NCBI RefSeq assembly: GCF_019334305.1 | Contig: NZ_JAHWGH010000018.1 | Span: 444,009-508,008 of the forward strand | DNA length: 64,000 bases | Direction: 5' to 3' | Source: Rossellomorea orangium | GTDB taxonomy: Bacteria > Bacillota > Bacilli > Bacillales > Bacillaceae_B | In this document: positions 43,832 to 52,981 of the stretch, one piece after another | Layout: each line of letters opens with the position of its first letter | Numbering within the stretch: the stretch's first letter is position 1 | Position numbers and translations under genes: made by a program | The notes under the pieces: model-generated | Told to the model about the DNA's origin: nothing | Seen by the model: the letters and a program-made list of their open reading frames with translations, nothing else | Database searches by the model: none

Positions 43832-44983
43832 TTGGAACAGCATATTAATCCCTTGGTCAGGGACATTCAAATTTCAGGGATACGAAGATTTTTCAACATG
43901 GTTGAGGGGATCGACGACATGATTTCCCTTACCATCGGTCAACCTGATTTCCCCACCCCCCAGCATATTAAAGATGCCGGAAAAAAAGCCATAGATGATA
44001 ATTTTACTTCGTACACCCATAATGCAGGATTCCTTGAATTGCGTGAAGCTGCTGCTTCATTCGTCAAAGAAAAATACAATATACATTATGACCCGAGAGC
44101 CGAAGTCATAGTCACAAATGGTGCCTCCCAGGGAATCGATGTGATTCTTCGTACGATTCTTTGCGAAGGAGATGACTGTCTTATCCCTGGACCTGTTTAT
44201 CCAGGATATGAACCCATCATTAAACTTTGCGGGGCAAATCCGGTCCATGTTGATATTACTCAAAATGAATTTAAATTAGATGCTGCTCTTATTGAAAAGA
44301 GCTTGACCCCATCAACCAAATGCATCATCATTCCTTACCCTTCCAATCCAACGGGGGTGAGCTTATCAAAGGAAGAATTGAAAGAGATCGCCGATTTACT
44401 TAGAAACCGGGAAATCTTTGTGTTGGCTGATGAAATCTACAGTGAACTTACCTATGACGGTGCTCATCATTCCATTGCAGAATATTTAAGAGAGCAAACA
44501 ATCGTTATCAACGGTTTATCAAAGTCACATAGTATGACCGGGTGGCGTATCGGTCTTGTCTTTGCTCCAGAAACCATTTCCAGCCATCTTCTGAAGGTTC
44601 ACCAATACAATGTGTCCTGTGCTTCTTCCATATCGCAAAAGGCAGCATATGAGGCTTTGACCAAAGGGAAGAACGATGCGATGGAGATGAAGGATGAATA
44701 TAGGAAGCGAAGGGATTACGTATATGAGCGGTTAGTCCAGATGGGGTTTGAAGGTGTAGTTCAACCACAAGGAGCCTTTTACTTTTTCGTGAAGATCCCC
44801 GATGAATTACGTTTAAGTTCCTTGGATTTCTCCCTGGCCCTCGCAAAGGAGAAAAAAGTCGCCGTCGTACCCGGAGATGCCTTTTCAAAGCTCGGTGAAG
44901 GATATTTCCGACTTTCTTACGCGTGTTCCATGGAACAACTGACAGAAGGACTCAACCGGCTTCAGGCCTTTATCCAAAGATAA
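43832..44983 (+). CDS. patA: N-acetyl-LL-diaminopimelate aminotransferase PatA
   Basis: PLP-dependent class I/II aminotransferase. 383 residues; PLP lysine Lys231 in NGLSKSHSMTGWRIG, and the blocks SLTIGQPDFPTP, PYPSNPTGV and SELTYD match B. subtilis PatA (393). With dapH and dapL elsewhere in the window it completes the acetylase DAP route. The frame opens at GTG 43823, but TTG 43832 is 6 bases after AGTAGGTG and gives the family-like start. Confidence 0.93.
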   Translation: MEQHINPLVRDIQISGIRRFFNMVEGIDDMISLTIGQPDFPTPQHIKDAGKKAIDDNFTSYTHNAGFLELREAAASFVKEKYNIHYDPRAEVIVTNGASQGIDVILRTILCEGDDCLIPGPVYPGYEPIIKLCGANPVHVDITQNEFKLDAALIEKSLTPSTKCIIIPYPSNPTGVSLSKEELKEIADLLRNREIFVLADEIYSELTYDGAHHSIAEYLREQTIVINGLSKSHSMTGWRIGLVFAPETISSHLLKVHQYNVSCASSISQKAAYEALTKGKNDAMEMKDEYRKRRDYVYERLVQMGFEGVVQPQGAFYFFVKIPDELRLSSLDFSLALAKEKKVAVVPGDAFSKLGEGYFRLSYACSMEQLTEGLNRLQAFIQR

Positions 44984-44985
44984 GA

Positions 44986-45017
44986 GGGACGGACCTTTTC
45001 AAGGTCCGCCCCTTTCT
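44986..45017 (+). terminator. Terminator of patA
   Basis: GGACCTT-TTC-AAGGTCC extended by G/C pairs, followed by a C/T-rich tail CTTTCTTTG. Confidence 0.7.
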
Positions 45018-45022
45018 TTGTA

Positions 45023-45199
45023 TTACCCTTTATATTCACCATTATTTTTGGATGCTTTTTCTTTTTTGGCTTTGTCATTGTGGATTTTATTTGTTGCCGC
45101 ACTGCCTATTTCATGTGCAAATTCTGAATTGATTTTTGAAGAGTCGAAGCCTTTTTTATTTTTTTGTTGTGGATCATTCTTTTTTGTTCTCTTTGCCAT
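45023..45199 (-). CDS. Small Lys-rich protein, SASP-like
   Basis: 58 residues read from ATG 45199 with AGGGGTGG 8 bases upstream, ending in TAA 45023. Very basic (Lys-rich), with a central SEFAHEIGSAA segment reminiscent of the EFA-E motif of gamma-type small acid-soluble spore proteins. It lacks other family features, so this is a tentative assignment from motif and size. It is convergent with patA. Confidence 0.55.
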   Translation of the reverse strand: MAKRTKKNDPQQKNKKGFDSSKINSEFAHEIGSAATNKIHNDKAKKEKASKNNGEYKG

Positions 45200-45566
45200 C
45201 GTTCATCCACCCCTTCTATTGTAGTGCTGATTCCCTTAAGGGTCAGCATATGCTTATTATTCATCTCAGGCATTTGTACTATACAATTGACAATTATGAA
45301 AGAAAAAAAGAACCAGCCTCTATAAAAGAGCTGGTTCAAAAAAAAGGAAAAGGGGGTGTTAGTGAGAAATTAATCTCCAATTTCATGCTTAGTTATAGAA
45401 TACCCGCTTTTAAATATGGTAAACCTTCCTTTAAAACTTTTTTTAAGAAAATTACAGAGATTTTTTTATGCCTTGAAGGCAGAAAAGTTATTTTAGTAAA
45501 ACACTTTAAAAAAGCGCTTTCATAAAGTATAATAAACAAGGGAATTCCGAGAAATGAGGTGCTGTC
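45200..45566. other. Intergenic region before the GNAT gene
   Basis: A minus-strand terminator (45303-45337) and a TATAAT (45528-45533) before the GNAT gene are visible. A plus-strand open frame of 129 codons crosses it but has no ribosome binding site and is low in complexity, so it is not annotated. Confidence 0.5.
45303..45337 (-). terminator. Terminator without a recognisable upstream gene
   Basis: GAACCAGC / GCTGGTTC stem with a 12-base loop followed by seven Ts on the minus strand. No minus-strand gene precedes it within 1 kb, since the GNAT gene is on the plus strand. Confidence 0.7.
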
Positions 45567-46244
45567 ATGTATAGTAAGGAACAGTATGTCTTCAAGGATA
45601 ATCATATACATAAAGCCGTTATCAGGAATTATAGGGAAAATGATTTCGATGCATTGATCTTGATCCAACAAAAAGCTTTCCCACCTCCTTTCCCATCAGA
45701 TCTTTGCTGGAATAAAGATCAGCTTACACAGCATTTATCCCATTTCCCCTTAGGTGCCATATGTGTGGAAATAGACGGGAAAGTAGTTGGCAGCATGACA
45801 AGTCTGATTGTAGATTTCACTCCTTCGGATCCCCCACACACGTGGGAGGAAATAACGGATAATGGATATATCAGAAACCATAAACCCAATGGAAACACAT
45901 TGTACGTAGTGGATCTTTGTATCGCACCGGACTACAGGGGATTTAAGCTGGGGAAAGTAATGATGGAGGCCATGTATGAAATTGTGGTGCATTTACATTT
46001 GGAACGCTTACTTGGCGGAGCCCGCATTCCCACTTATCATAAAGTGGCCGACACACTCCGGATTGAAGAGTATATGAAGATGTTGACGCGCGGTGAATAT
46101 AAAGATCCGGTGATAACCTTTTTATTACAGGCTGGCCGTACCCCACTAAAGGCGATCAAAGATTATATTGAAGATGAGGAATCCTGCCATTACGGTGTGT
46201 TGATGGAATGGAGAAACCCTTTTAAAAAGAATTATATCCCCTAA
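45567..46244 (+). CDS. GNAT-family N-acetyltransferase
   Basis: 225 residues. The acetyl-CoA-binding segment is LYVVDLCIAPDYRGFKLGKVMMEAM, i.e. beta strand 4 followed by the R-G-x-x-L-G motif. Typical GNAT strands flank it (GKVVGSMTSLIVDF). The acceptor substrate is unknown. GAGGTG precedes ATG 45567. Single gene; it converges on ptsHI. Confidence 0.88.
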   Translation: MYSKEQYVFKDNHIHKAVIRNYRENDFDALILIQQKAFPPPFPSDLCWNKDQLTQHLSHFPLGAICVEIDGKVVGSMTSLIVDFTPSDPPHTWEEITDNGYIRNHKPNGNTLYVVDLCIAPDYRGFKLGKVMMEAMYEIVVHLHLERLLGGARIPTYHKVADTLRIEEYMKMLTRGEYKDPVITFLLQAGRTPLKAIKDYIEDEESCHYGVLMEWRNPFKKNYIP

Positions 46245-46246
46245 AA

Positions 46247-46285
46247 TAAAAAAGGGATTGAAAGAACATTATGTTCCTTCAATCC
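46247..46285 (-). terminator. Terminator of ptsHI
   Basis: GGATTGAAGGAAC and GTTCTTTCAATCC pair (one mismatch) and are followed by CTTTTTTATTTT on the minus strand. Confidence 0.8.
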
Positions 46286-46384
46286 ACAAGAAAGGGGGAA
46301 ATGAGAATAAAAGGCCCAAAGGGTGTGCCTTATCCTTATTCTTCAAAAATACAGTACCCTCATTTCAACCATTTAAACCTTTAT

Positions 46385-48106
46385 TTACTCTATTGATGTC
46401 GCTTTTTTCACTAAAGAAATTACCGCATCATTGGTGTCTAATTGCAGTGCTTGTTCTGCGAGTTCTTTCATATCAGCAGTGTTTAGCTGTTTGATTTGAG
46501 AACGGGCACGCAAAATGGAAGTGGCACTCATTGAGAACTCATCCAATCCTAATCCCAGAAGGATCGGTACAGCAATCTCATCTCCAGCCATTTCCCCGCA
46601 CATACCAGCCCATTTTCCTTCTTTATGAGCCGCGTCAATCACCATTTTCACAAGGCGTAAAATGGCAGGGTTGTACGGTTGATATAAGTATGAAACGCGC
46701 TCGTTCATGCGGTCTGCAGCCATAGTGTACTGAATCAGATCATTTGTGCCAATCGAGAAAAAATCGACTTCTTTGGCAAAGACATCTGCCATGACAGCAG
46801 TTGATGGGATTTCTACCATGATCCCCACTTCAATATGATCAGCTACGTTCGTCCCGTTTTCAAGAAGAGCTTTTTTCTCTTCTTCAAGTACGGCTTTCGC
46901 TTCTCTAAACTCTTGAAGGTTTGAAATCATCGGGAACATGATTTTCAGGTTTCCATACGTACTTGCCTTTAATAGCGCTCTAAGCTGAGTACGGAAAATA
47001 TCCTGCTCATCTAAACAAAGACGGATTGCACGATACCCTAGGAACGGGTTCATTTCTTTAGGTAGGTTCAAATAAGGAAGTTCCTTATCTCCACCGATGT
47101 CAAGAGTACGAACCACTACAGGTTTCCCTTCCATCCCTTCTAATACGGCCTTATATGCCTCAAATTGTTCGTCTTCAGAAGGTAATTCGTCACGACCCAT
47201 GTATAGGAATTCTGTACGGTACAGACCTACACCTTCTCCGCCGTGATTTTTAACCCCTTCAAGATCCTTAGGTGTCCCGATGTTTGCAGCAAGTTCAACA
47301 TGCTCTCCATCCTTGGAAACCGTTGGCTCGTTTACAAGCTTAGCCCATTCAGCCTTTTGTTCTTCATAACGGGCATGCTCTTTCTTATACTCTTCGATGA
47401 CTTCAGGAGTCGGATTAATATGTACTTCTCCATTTAATCCGTCTACGATGATCATGTCACCATTTTCAACAGAGGAAGTAATGGATTTTGTCCCCACTAC
47501 AGCTGGAATCTCCATTGAACGGGCCATAATTGCGGAGTGGGATGTTCTTCCACCGATATCAGTTGTGAATCCTTTTACAAATTCACGGTTCAGTTGCGCC
47601 GTGTCAGAAGGAGTCAAATCCTCTGCAATCACAATAACCTCTTCTGTCACCATGCTTGGGTTCGCAATTTGCACACCCAGCAAGTGTGAAAGAACACGTT
47701 TTGTCACGTCACGAATATCAGCCGCACGTTCTTTCATGTATTCATTGTCCATGGATTCAAACATGGAAACGAACATATCCGCTGTTTCTTTAAGTGCGAA
47801 TTCAGCGTTTACATTTTCTGATTTGATTTTGTCTTCAATGGGTGTCAATAATTCTGGATCGCTTAAGACAAGAAGGTGTGCTTCAAAGATTTGGGCTTTA
47901 TCTTCACCTAGATCAACTCTTGCTTTATCACGGATCGCTTCAAGCTCTGATTTTGACGTGGCAATGGCTTCCCCGAAGCGTGTTACTTCTTCTTCAGCAT
48001 TGTCTACGCTTTTCTTTTCAAAGCTTAAGTCAGGTTCAACTAAACGGTACGCTTTCGCTATGGCAATGCCATTCGAAGCCGCAATTCCTTTTAAAAGACT
48101 TGACAT
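46385..48106 (-). CDS. ptsI: PTS enzyme I
   Basis: Phosphoenolpyruvate-protein phosphotransferase, cytoplasmic first enzyme of sugar uptake by the PTS. 573 residues; the phosphorylatable His lies in [13 protein letters not shown], and the C-terminal PEP-binding signature [13 protein letters not shown] is intact. B. subtilis enzyme I has 570. Start ATG 48106 shares one base with the ptsH stop (TAATG), so it is coupled to ptsH. Confidence 0.97.
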   Translation of the reverse strand: MSSLLKGIAASNGIAIAKAYRLVEPDLSFEKKSVDNAEEEVTRFGEAIATSKSELEAIRDKARVDLGEDKAQIFEAHLLVLSDPELLTPIEDKIKSENVNAEFALKETADMFVSMFESMDNEYMKERAADIRDVTKRVLSHLLGVQIANPSMVTEEVIVIAEDLTPSDTAQLNREFVKGFTTDIGGRTSHSAIMARSMEIPAVVGTKSITSSVENGDMIIVDGLNGEVHINPTPEVIEEYKKEHARYEEQKAEWAKLVNEPTVSKDGEHVELAANIGTPKDLEGVKNHGGEGVGLYRTEFLYMGRDELPSEDEQFEAYKAVLEGMEGKPVVVRTLDIGGDKELPYLNLPKEMNPFLGYRAIRLCLDEQDIFRTQLRALLKASTYGNLKIMFPMISNLQEFREAKAVLEEEKKALLENGTNVADHIEVGIMVEIPSTAVMADVFAKEVDFFSIGTNDLIQYTMAADRMNERVSYLYQPYNPAILRLVKMVIDAAHKEGKWAGMCGEMAGDEIAVPILLGLGLDEFSMSATSILRARSQIKQLNTADMKELAEQALQLDTNDAVISLVKKATSIE

Positions 48107-48372
48107 TACTCAGCTAAACCTTCTTTGTTCAATGTTTCTTGAAGGCTGTTTAACGCCTCTTCTTCGTCACTACCTTCAGTAATGATTGTGATTTCTGCAC
48201 CTTTACCAACACCTAAAGACATAACACCCATGATTGATTTTAAGTTTACTTTCTTTTCTTTGTATTCTAGATGTACATCGCTGTCGAATTTGCTTGCCGT
48301 TTGAACTAGTAGAGTTGCCGGACGAGCATGAATTCCTGTTTCAGCTGTAACTGTAAATGTTTTTTGTGCCAT
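48106..48372 (-). CDS. ptsH: HPr phosphocarrier protein
   Basis: Transfers phosphate from enzyme I to sugar permeases and, phosphorylated at Ser46, acts as CcpA cofactor. 88 residues, the same length as B. subtilis HPr; His15 in TGIHARPAT and Ser46 in [10 protein letters not shown] are both present, so both the transport and regulatory functions should work. The frame extends to 48414, but AAGGAGTCG precedes ATG 48372 (MAQKTF). No ptsG lies upstream. Confidence 0.97.
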   Translation of the reverse strand: MAQKTFTVTAETGIHARPATLLVQTASKFDSDVHLEYKEKKVNLKSIMGVMSLGVGKGAEITIITEGSDEEEALNSLQETLNKEGLAE

Positions 48373-48690
48373 GTAAATCGACTCCTTCATATATCTTGTT
48401 TTTGGTTGCTTCATAAAAGTAATGGATTATGAAGAAAACGTCAACTATTTCTAGCGATTAATCCATTATTCCTATAAAGCTGTTCAATAAAAAAGAATAG
48501 CATGCAATGAAGAGATACACAATTGTAAAGCTTGATTTTTTTAGTATTTCATAAATTTGCCACTGTTATGAACCTATTTATGTAAAAATTGATGTATTTC
48601 TGTAATCGAAAAAAAACCAACCCTTTTAGAAACCACCATTTTAATTAAGTGGTGGAGTCTTTAGTATGAGTCAGTTTTTTCATTGACATA
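48373..48690. other. Intergenic region upstream of ptsH
   Basis: AT-rich, no gene. It holds the ptsH promoter candidate and a hairpin CCACCA/TGGTGG at 48636-48658 after the 89-residue protein gene, with a short T tract on the minus strand. Confidence 0.5.
48416..48444 (-). promoter_or_regulatory. Candidate promoter of ptsHI
   Basis: Minus strand TTGACG (48444-48439), 17 bases, TACTTT (48421-48416). A moderate -10 makes this a likely but not certain promoter. Confidence 0.4.
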
Positions 48691-48960
48691 CTATTCTTTT
48701 TCTACCACATGGGTTTTTGGCTTGGCCTTCATGAGATTATAACCGATTTTTGCCTTGATTATGGTTCCCTTCAGTGTCATTTCGTGATCTTCAGATGTGT
48801 TTGTATACACATTCACCAAATCACAAATGCAGCGAGAGAATAATTCTGACAACTGTTTTAATTCTTGGATACTATGCTTACTTTCATTTTTCATCAATTC
48901 TTCCATTACATCAATGGCAAGACTTTTGACCCTTAGTGCCTGTTCTATTTCATATTTCAT
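48691..48960 (-). CDS. Small helical protein of unknown function
   Basis: 89 residues, soluble, mostly helical, with two Cys/His-poor helices around MKNESKHSIQELKQLSELF. The frame extends to 49035, but GGAAGGGGA fits ATG 48960 (MKYEIEQALR). Located between fetB and ptsH on the same strand. Not recognised. Confidence 0.65.
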   Translation of the reverse strand: MKYEIEQALRVKSLAIDVMEELMKNESKHSIQELKQLSELFSRCICDLVNVYTNTSEDHEMTLKGTIIKAKIGYNLMKAKPKTHVVEKE

Positions 48961-49045
48961 ATGGGATCTTCCCCTTCCTATCATTCTTTCTCTAGCATAT
49001 GCCGTGGAAACTAGATTAGAACGGAAAAACTCCACCCTACAGAGC

Positions 49046-49834
49046 TTATATATTCAATTGGGCGTCCTTTGTAAATAATTGCTTATACCCCAATATGATA
49101 AAAAGGATCACGGTGAGTGCTACACTTCCAATAATGCCTAATAGAATGGCTATTTGATATTCGATGGCAACCAGGGGACTTATCCCAGAGAGAATCTGAC
49201 CTGTCATCATTCCAGGCAAAAAAATGATTCCCATTCCAATCATATTATTAAGAGTGGGAAGGATGGCGGAGTCAAACGCATTATCCACATAGATCTTGGA
49301 GGCAGCTTTCGGTGTTGCCCCAAGCATCAACGCCCCCTCTACTTTCTCCCTCTGATCTTTCAATCCCCCGAGTAGCGTATTGATTCCAAGCGTAATACCC
49401 GTCATCGAATTCCCCACAATCATTCCGGCGATTGGAATAAAGTATCTTGGTTCATACCATGGTGAAAAGTGGATGACGACCATATTGAAGTAGAATAGGC
49501 AAACAAGAGTCCCAATGAATAATGAGAAGGCAGCCATCCCTTTCAGTTTGAAATGCATCTCATATTTAACCTGCTTAAAAATATTCCTGATGGCAAATGC
49601 CTCCATAATCAATATGATACTCAATGTAAGCAGGGGGCTTGGATGATCAAAAATATAAGTAAGTATGTATCCAGCAATAATGAGTTGAATCGTCATCCTG
49701 AAAGAAGCGAGTAAGATTTGCTTTTCCCTCGAAACCCCCCTCCACTTTACGATGAATAATAATAGAAGCACAAACACATAAGCTGCGATGAATCTCCATA
49801 ATTCTATGTCAATGATTCCTTTTTCCACTGTCAT
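49046..49834 (-). CDS. FetB-like (UPF0014) ABC permease
   Basis: 262 residues with about seven membrane helices. The central GMIVGNSMTGITLGINTLL and the following EGALMLGATPKAAS are hallmarks of the UPF0014/FetB family; E. coli FetAB exports iron, and B. subtilis YjkA is a relative. Follows its ATPase gene by 12 bases. ATG 49834 is close to AAGGAGAG; GTG 49828 has better spacing and is an alternative start. Metal specificity is inferred from the family. Confidence 0.82.
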   Translation of the reverse strand: MTVEKGIIDIELWRFIAAYVFVLLLLFIVKWRGVSREKQILLASFRMTIQLIIAGYILTYIFDHPSPLLTLSIILIMEAFAIRNIFKQVKYEMHFKLKGMAAFSLFIGTLVCLFYFNMVVIHFSPWYEPRYFIPIAGMIVGNSMTGITLGINTLLGGLKDQREKVEGALMLGATPKAASKIYVDNAFDSAILPTLNNMIGMGIIFLPGMMTGQILSGISPLVAIEYQIAILLGIIGSVALTVILFIILGYKQLFTKDAQLNI

Positions 49835-49846
49835 TCTCTCCTTCGT

Positions 49847-50461
49847 CTATTTCTCAATCGTAATGATTTCTTCGCCATATTCTTCAGCCACATTGGTAGA
49901 GTGGGTAACCATAATAACGGTTCCCCCATGCCCATTTGCACATTCAATAAAGCTTTTCATCACTTGGATTTCGGTTTCTTCGTCAAGAGCAGAAGTGGGT
50001 TCATCCAATAAATAGACGACAGGTTTCATTAATAACACCCTCCCGAGTGACAATCGCTGTCTCTCTCCACCTGACAGCTGCGCTGCATGAGCGTCTAAAG
50101 GCATATCCAATTTGACAATGTTGAGTATCTTCAGGAGCTCCTCCCGACCTGCCGGAGGTTTTTCTGAAAAAATAAGGCCACTCTGCAGATTCTCTTCTAC
50201 TGTTTCTCCAAATAGGAGAGGTGTTTGAGAAATCATAACAGCTTCTCTCCTATGCTTCACAGCGTCCAAACTCTTTAAGGGATCTCCCTTATAAAGGACC
50301 TGTCCCCTGTCTGGTATATTCATTTTATTTAATAATTTCAAAAGAGTCGATTTTCCTGCACCACTTTCCCCTACCAGACAAGTAGTCTTGCCCTCAGATA
50401 TGTCCATCTCCCTAATATGTAAAATATCTTTAAAGTGCACATTTATTAATTCAAATAACAT
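49847..50461 (-). CDS. FetA-like ABC ATP-binding protein
   Basis: 204 residues, short ABC ATPase. Walker A GESGAGKS, signature LSGGERQRLS, Walker B VYLLDEPTSALD, H-loop THS. Pairs with the UPF0014 permease downstream, an arrangement like E. coli fetAB and B. subtilis yjkB-yjkA. GAGGAGGG precedes ATG 50461. It has its own transcript, since a terminator lies just upstream. Confidence 0.85.
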   Translation of the reverse strand: MLFELINVHFKDILHIREMDISEGKTTCLVGESGAGKSTLLKLLNKMNIPDRGQVLYKGDPLKSLDAVKHRREAVMISQTPLLFGETVEENLQSGLIFSEKPPAGREELLKILNIVKLDMPLDAHAAQLSGGERQRLSLGRVLLMKPVVYLLDEPTSALDEETEIQVMKSFIECANGHGGTVIMVTHSTNVAEEYGEEIITIEK

Positions 50462-50503
50462 GGGCAGCCCTCCTCATATTTATCATACCCCATGTAAAAA
50501 TAA

Positions 50504-50549
50504 TTAAAAAAAGCTAATGCAGGGAGAATCGCCTTCTCTGCACTAGCTT
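50504..50549 (-). terminator. Terminator of the second MoxR-DUF58 operon
   Basis: AGCTAGTGCAGAGAA pairs with TTCTCCCTGCATTAGCT with a mismatch or two, then seven Ts on the minus strand. Confidence 0.8.
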
Positions 50550-50555
50550 CTTCTG

Positions 50556-51818
50556 CTATTGATCATTCTTATCGTTCAAATGTGCAATATGTCCATCTAT
50601 TTGACTGGTGAAGAAATCGATTTCATCCTGACCAGGCACGAATTGTCCGTACCTTACTTGTTCGTACACAGTGAAAAAGCGATCCGTTCCACTAAGTCCG
50701 ATTCTGTCGAACCATAATTGAACATTCTCATTCGGGTATCTTCCTGCCCCGCTCCTTAAAGCTTCCTCTTCAAGCTTCTCCATCGATAGCCGGATAGAAT
50801 CCCTTGCTTTTGAATAATAAATTGGTTCTTTACTGCTTTCTTCAAAAGGAGTGATGATGTGTTGAGTCGTCATGCTGTAAGAATCCCTTTCACTTTCTGA
50901 AACGTGAAGAGACTCCTTTCGTTTCTTGATCAGATAAATGATGACAAATATGACTAATAGAATCAGCAGAGCCTCGTCCACCCAGGAAAATGATAATCCC
51001 TGGCTGAGTTCGTAAGTTTGAGTCTCATCAATATTCTGTTTTTCGAGTTCATTCCCTGTACCCTTTTCAGCATCGCTTGAAAACATGTTCATGATTAAGT
51101 CTCTTAATTTTAATAGTTGATCATAAATCGGATTCACCAGGAAAGAGATTACCCAAAATACTTTTTCGGCTCCCCAATAGATCCCCTTACTTACCAACGA
51201 GCTGAACATTGCCAGTACAGCACCTGCCACTAGCACTAAGAACCAGAAAACAACTGGTTTGAAGAGCATTTTTCCTTGACCGTGTTTCATACCACTGAGC
51301 ATCCTTTGGATCGGGGTGAACGTGATAATGATTGAAAATAGAATTAAGAGTAAGGAGTATACGATATACGTATTTTCCAGATCTCTCATTGAACCCGTCA
51401 ACAGGGAAAACGCTGCCACGCTTAAAAAGATAAGGATTGAACCGCTGCTCACTTCAATGGCGTGATCATGATTGTTGATATAAGTTGAGATTCTCCAATG
51501 GAGAAATAACAGGGCACACAACATGATCAACCATGAAGCAGAGAAGAAGTAAATACCAGTACACAGAGAGATGAATAGGGCCGCAATCAATTGTTTAGTC
51601 ATCGGTTGATTCAGCTTACTCAAAGCGACTGTTATCATGATGGAAATAAATACAGTAAACAGAGCCGGGACGTAGCCGTTAATAATTACTTCTTTCGGAA
51701 AGAGGAACGTAATGAACAATAGGGTAAATAATACATCTATCCCCACTAACAGTCCCAATTTAATCAAAACCATCTGTTTTGATTTGGTCAGGAAGGTACT
51801 TTCAGCGAACGATTCCAT
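50556..51818 (-). CDS. Multi-spanning membrane protein with DUF4129-like C-terminus
   Basis: 420 residues. Seven or more hydrophobic helices (about 15-260), a further helix near 300, then a cytoplasmic tail ending in NENVQLWFDRIGLSG--RFFTVYEQVRYG, the DUF4129 pattern that in other proteins closes transglutaminase-domain membrane proteins. Here no transglutaminase core is present. It overlaps the DUF58 gene by 31 bases; AAGGAG precedes ATG 51818. Last gene of the module. Confidence 0.75.
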   Translation of the reverse strand: MESFAESTFLTKSKQMVLIKLGLLVGIDVLFTLLFITFLFPKEVIINGYVPALFTVFISIMITVALSKLNQPMTKQLIAALFISLCTGIYFFSASWLIMLCALLFLHWRISTYINNHDHAIEVSSGSILIFLSVAAFSLLTGSMRDLENTYIVYSLLLILFSIIITFTPIQRMLSGMKHGQGKMLFKPVVFWFLVLVAGAVLAMFSSLVSKGIYWGAEKVFWVISFLVNPIYDQLLKLRDLIMNMFSSDAEKGTGNELEKQNIDETQTYELSQGLSFSWVDEALLILLVIFVIIYLIKKRKESLHVSESERDSYSMTTQHIITPFEESSKEPIYYSKARDSIRLSMEKLEEEALRSGAGRYPNENVQLWFDRIGLSGTDRFFTVYEQVRYGQFVPGQDEIDFFTSQIDGHIAHLNDKNDQ

Positions 51819-52981
51819 AAAGTGACGACTCCTTGTTTTTGTTCTACTTTTAACTTGAAAACTTGTATATTTTGTTTCTCTATATTTGTTAATAGAGATT
51901 CTTCCCGTTTCTCCATGACACCCGCTACGATGAAGATGGAAGGCACTAATTGACGCAGGTAAAGAGATTTAAGAACTATATGGAATGGAACGGTAAACTC
52001 ATCTGTTGAAAGAGTAGATAGGAGCTCCATGCCTCTTTGCCTGTGAACCCTTCCTATTCCCGGCGGGAGGTAATAATAAGGGGTCAGACCCTGCGACCTT
52101 ACATTTAGTACAAGTGAGAACGTGATGTTTTGTTCTACTGCAAGCTGCATCATATAAGACGTATACTCTATTATTTCTTCCAACTGATTGGTAATTGCAT
52201 AACGATCGGAAATATTGATGGCGATCATCCACTCTTTTTGGGTTGCTGGCGCGTAGATCTTTGTTTGAAGGCTTCCGGTCCTGGCCGTTGCCTTCCAGTG
52301 AACGTCTTGGAACCGGTCTCCCTGAACGTAGTCCCTCGTTCCGATTTGGTGAAAGACATCATAAAATAATGAATGTTGAATTGGGACGTCTCCCTGCTTC
52401 CAGGTAAGCTTTTGTTCTGCCATTTTAACAGGTGAATTTACAGGAAATACGATAATGGTGGATGGAACATTATCAAGTAAATCCAATAGGACTTTTCCAC
52501 TTCCGAATAAATGAGGGATTTCCAACTGCATCTTGGTGATTCTGCATAATCCTCTCCTCTTTCCAATAATCGGTATGGAGATGATTCCTTCATCATTTTT
52601 GCGGATGGAAAAGGGAATGGACACTTCTATATTGTCCCCAACTCCGGTCGTGTACGGGTATCCCTTAGGAATGACGATATCTTTAAACGTGACCTTTAAA
52701 GTCGCCCCCCAAATGGATATTCCTCTGTTCTGGATCTGAAATTCCCACTTCTGCTCCTCATCAGCGTGGAGCCTCAATCTCTTTATGGTTCTTCCAATAC
52801 TGATACCTTCCCCGACTTTCACCATATACCATTGATGAACCCTGAAATAGAGAATCATCAATAGAAAAATACCTAACCCAACATAAGATTGAACATAAAA
52901 ACTTACTGCACCGACAATGACGAGTAATACTAGCGTCATGGATATGTAAGGATCTTCAACTATCTCCCGTTTCCACTTCAC
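51788..52981 (-). CDS. DUF58 membrane protein (YeaD-like)
   Basis: 397 residues: two N-terminal membrane helices (about 13-32 and 34-50), a beta-rich domain, and the DUF58 core GTRDYVQGDRFQDVHWKATA. Closest in layout to B. subtilis YeaD, unlike the helix-free DUF58 protein at 17.3 kb. Overlaps the MoxR gene by four bases, so it is coupled. Role unknown. Confidence 0.88.
   Translation of the reverse strand: MKWKREIVEDPYISMTLVLLVIVGAVSFYVQSYVGLGIFLLMILYFRVHQWYMVKVGEGISIGRTIKRLRLHADEEQKWEFQIQNRGISIWGATLKVTFKDIVIPKGYPYTTGVGDNIEVSIPFSIRKNDEGIISIPIIGKRRGLCRITKMQLEIPHLFGSGKVLLDLLDNVPSTIIVFPVNSPVKMAEQKLTWKQGDVPIQHSLFYDVFHQIGTRDYVQGDRFQDVHWKATARTGSLQTKIYAPATQKEWMIAINISDRYAITNQLEEIIEYTSYMMQLAVEQNITFSLVLNVRSQGLTPYYYLPPGIGRVHRQRGMELLSTLSTDEFTVPFHIVLKSLYLRQLVPSIFIVAGVMEKREESLLTNIEKQNIQVFKLKVEQKQGVVTLWNRSLKVPS

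Noticed and set aside
45136..45525. 129-codon plus-strand frame before the GNAT gene.
   Set aside because: Opposite to the SASP-like gene, crosses a terminator hairpin, has no ribosome binding site near any start.
47397..48182. 261-codon plus-strand frame opposite ptsI.
   Set aside because: Antisense shadow of ptsI with Ser-rich composition typical of such frames.
48373..48414. Longer start for HPr at 48414.
   Set aside because: The 88-residue form has the ribosome binding site and the universal MAQKTF-type N-terminus.
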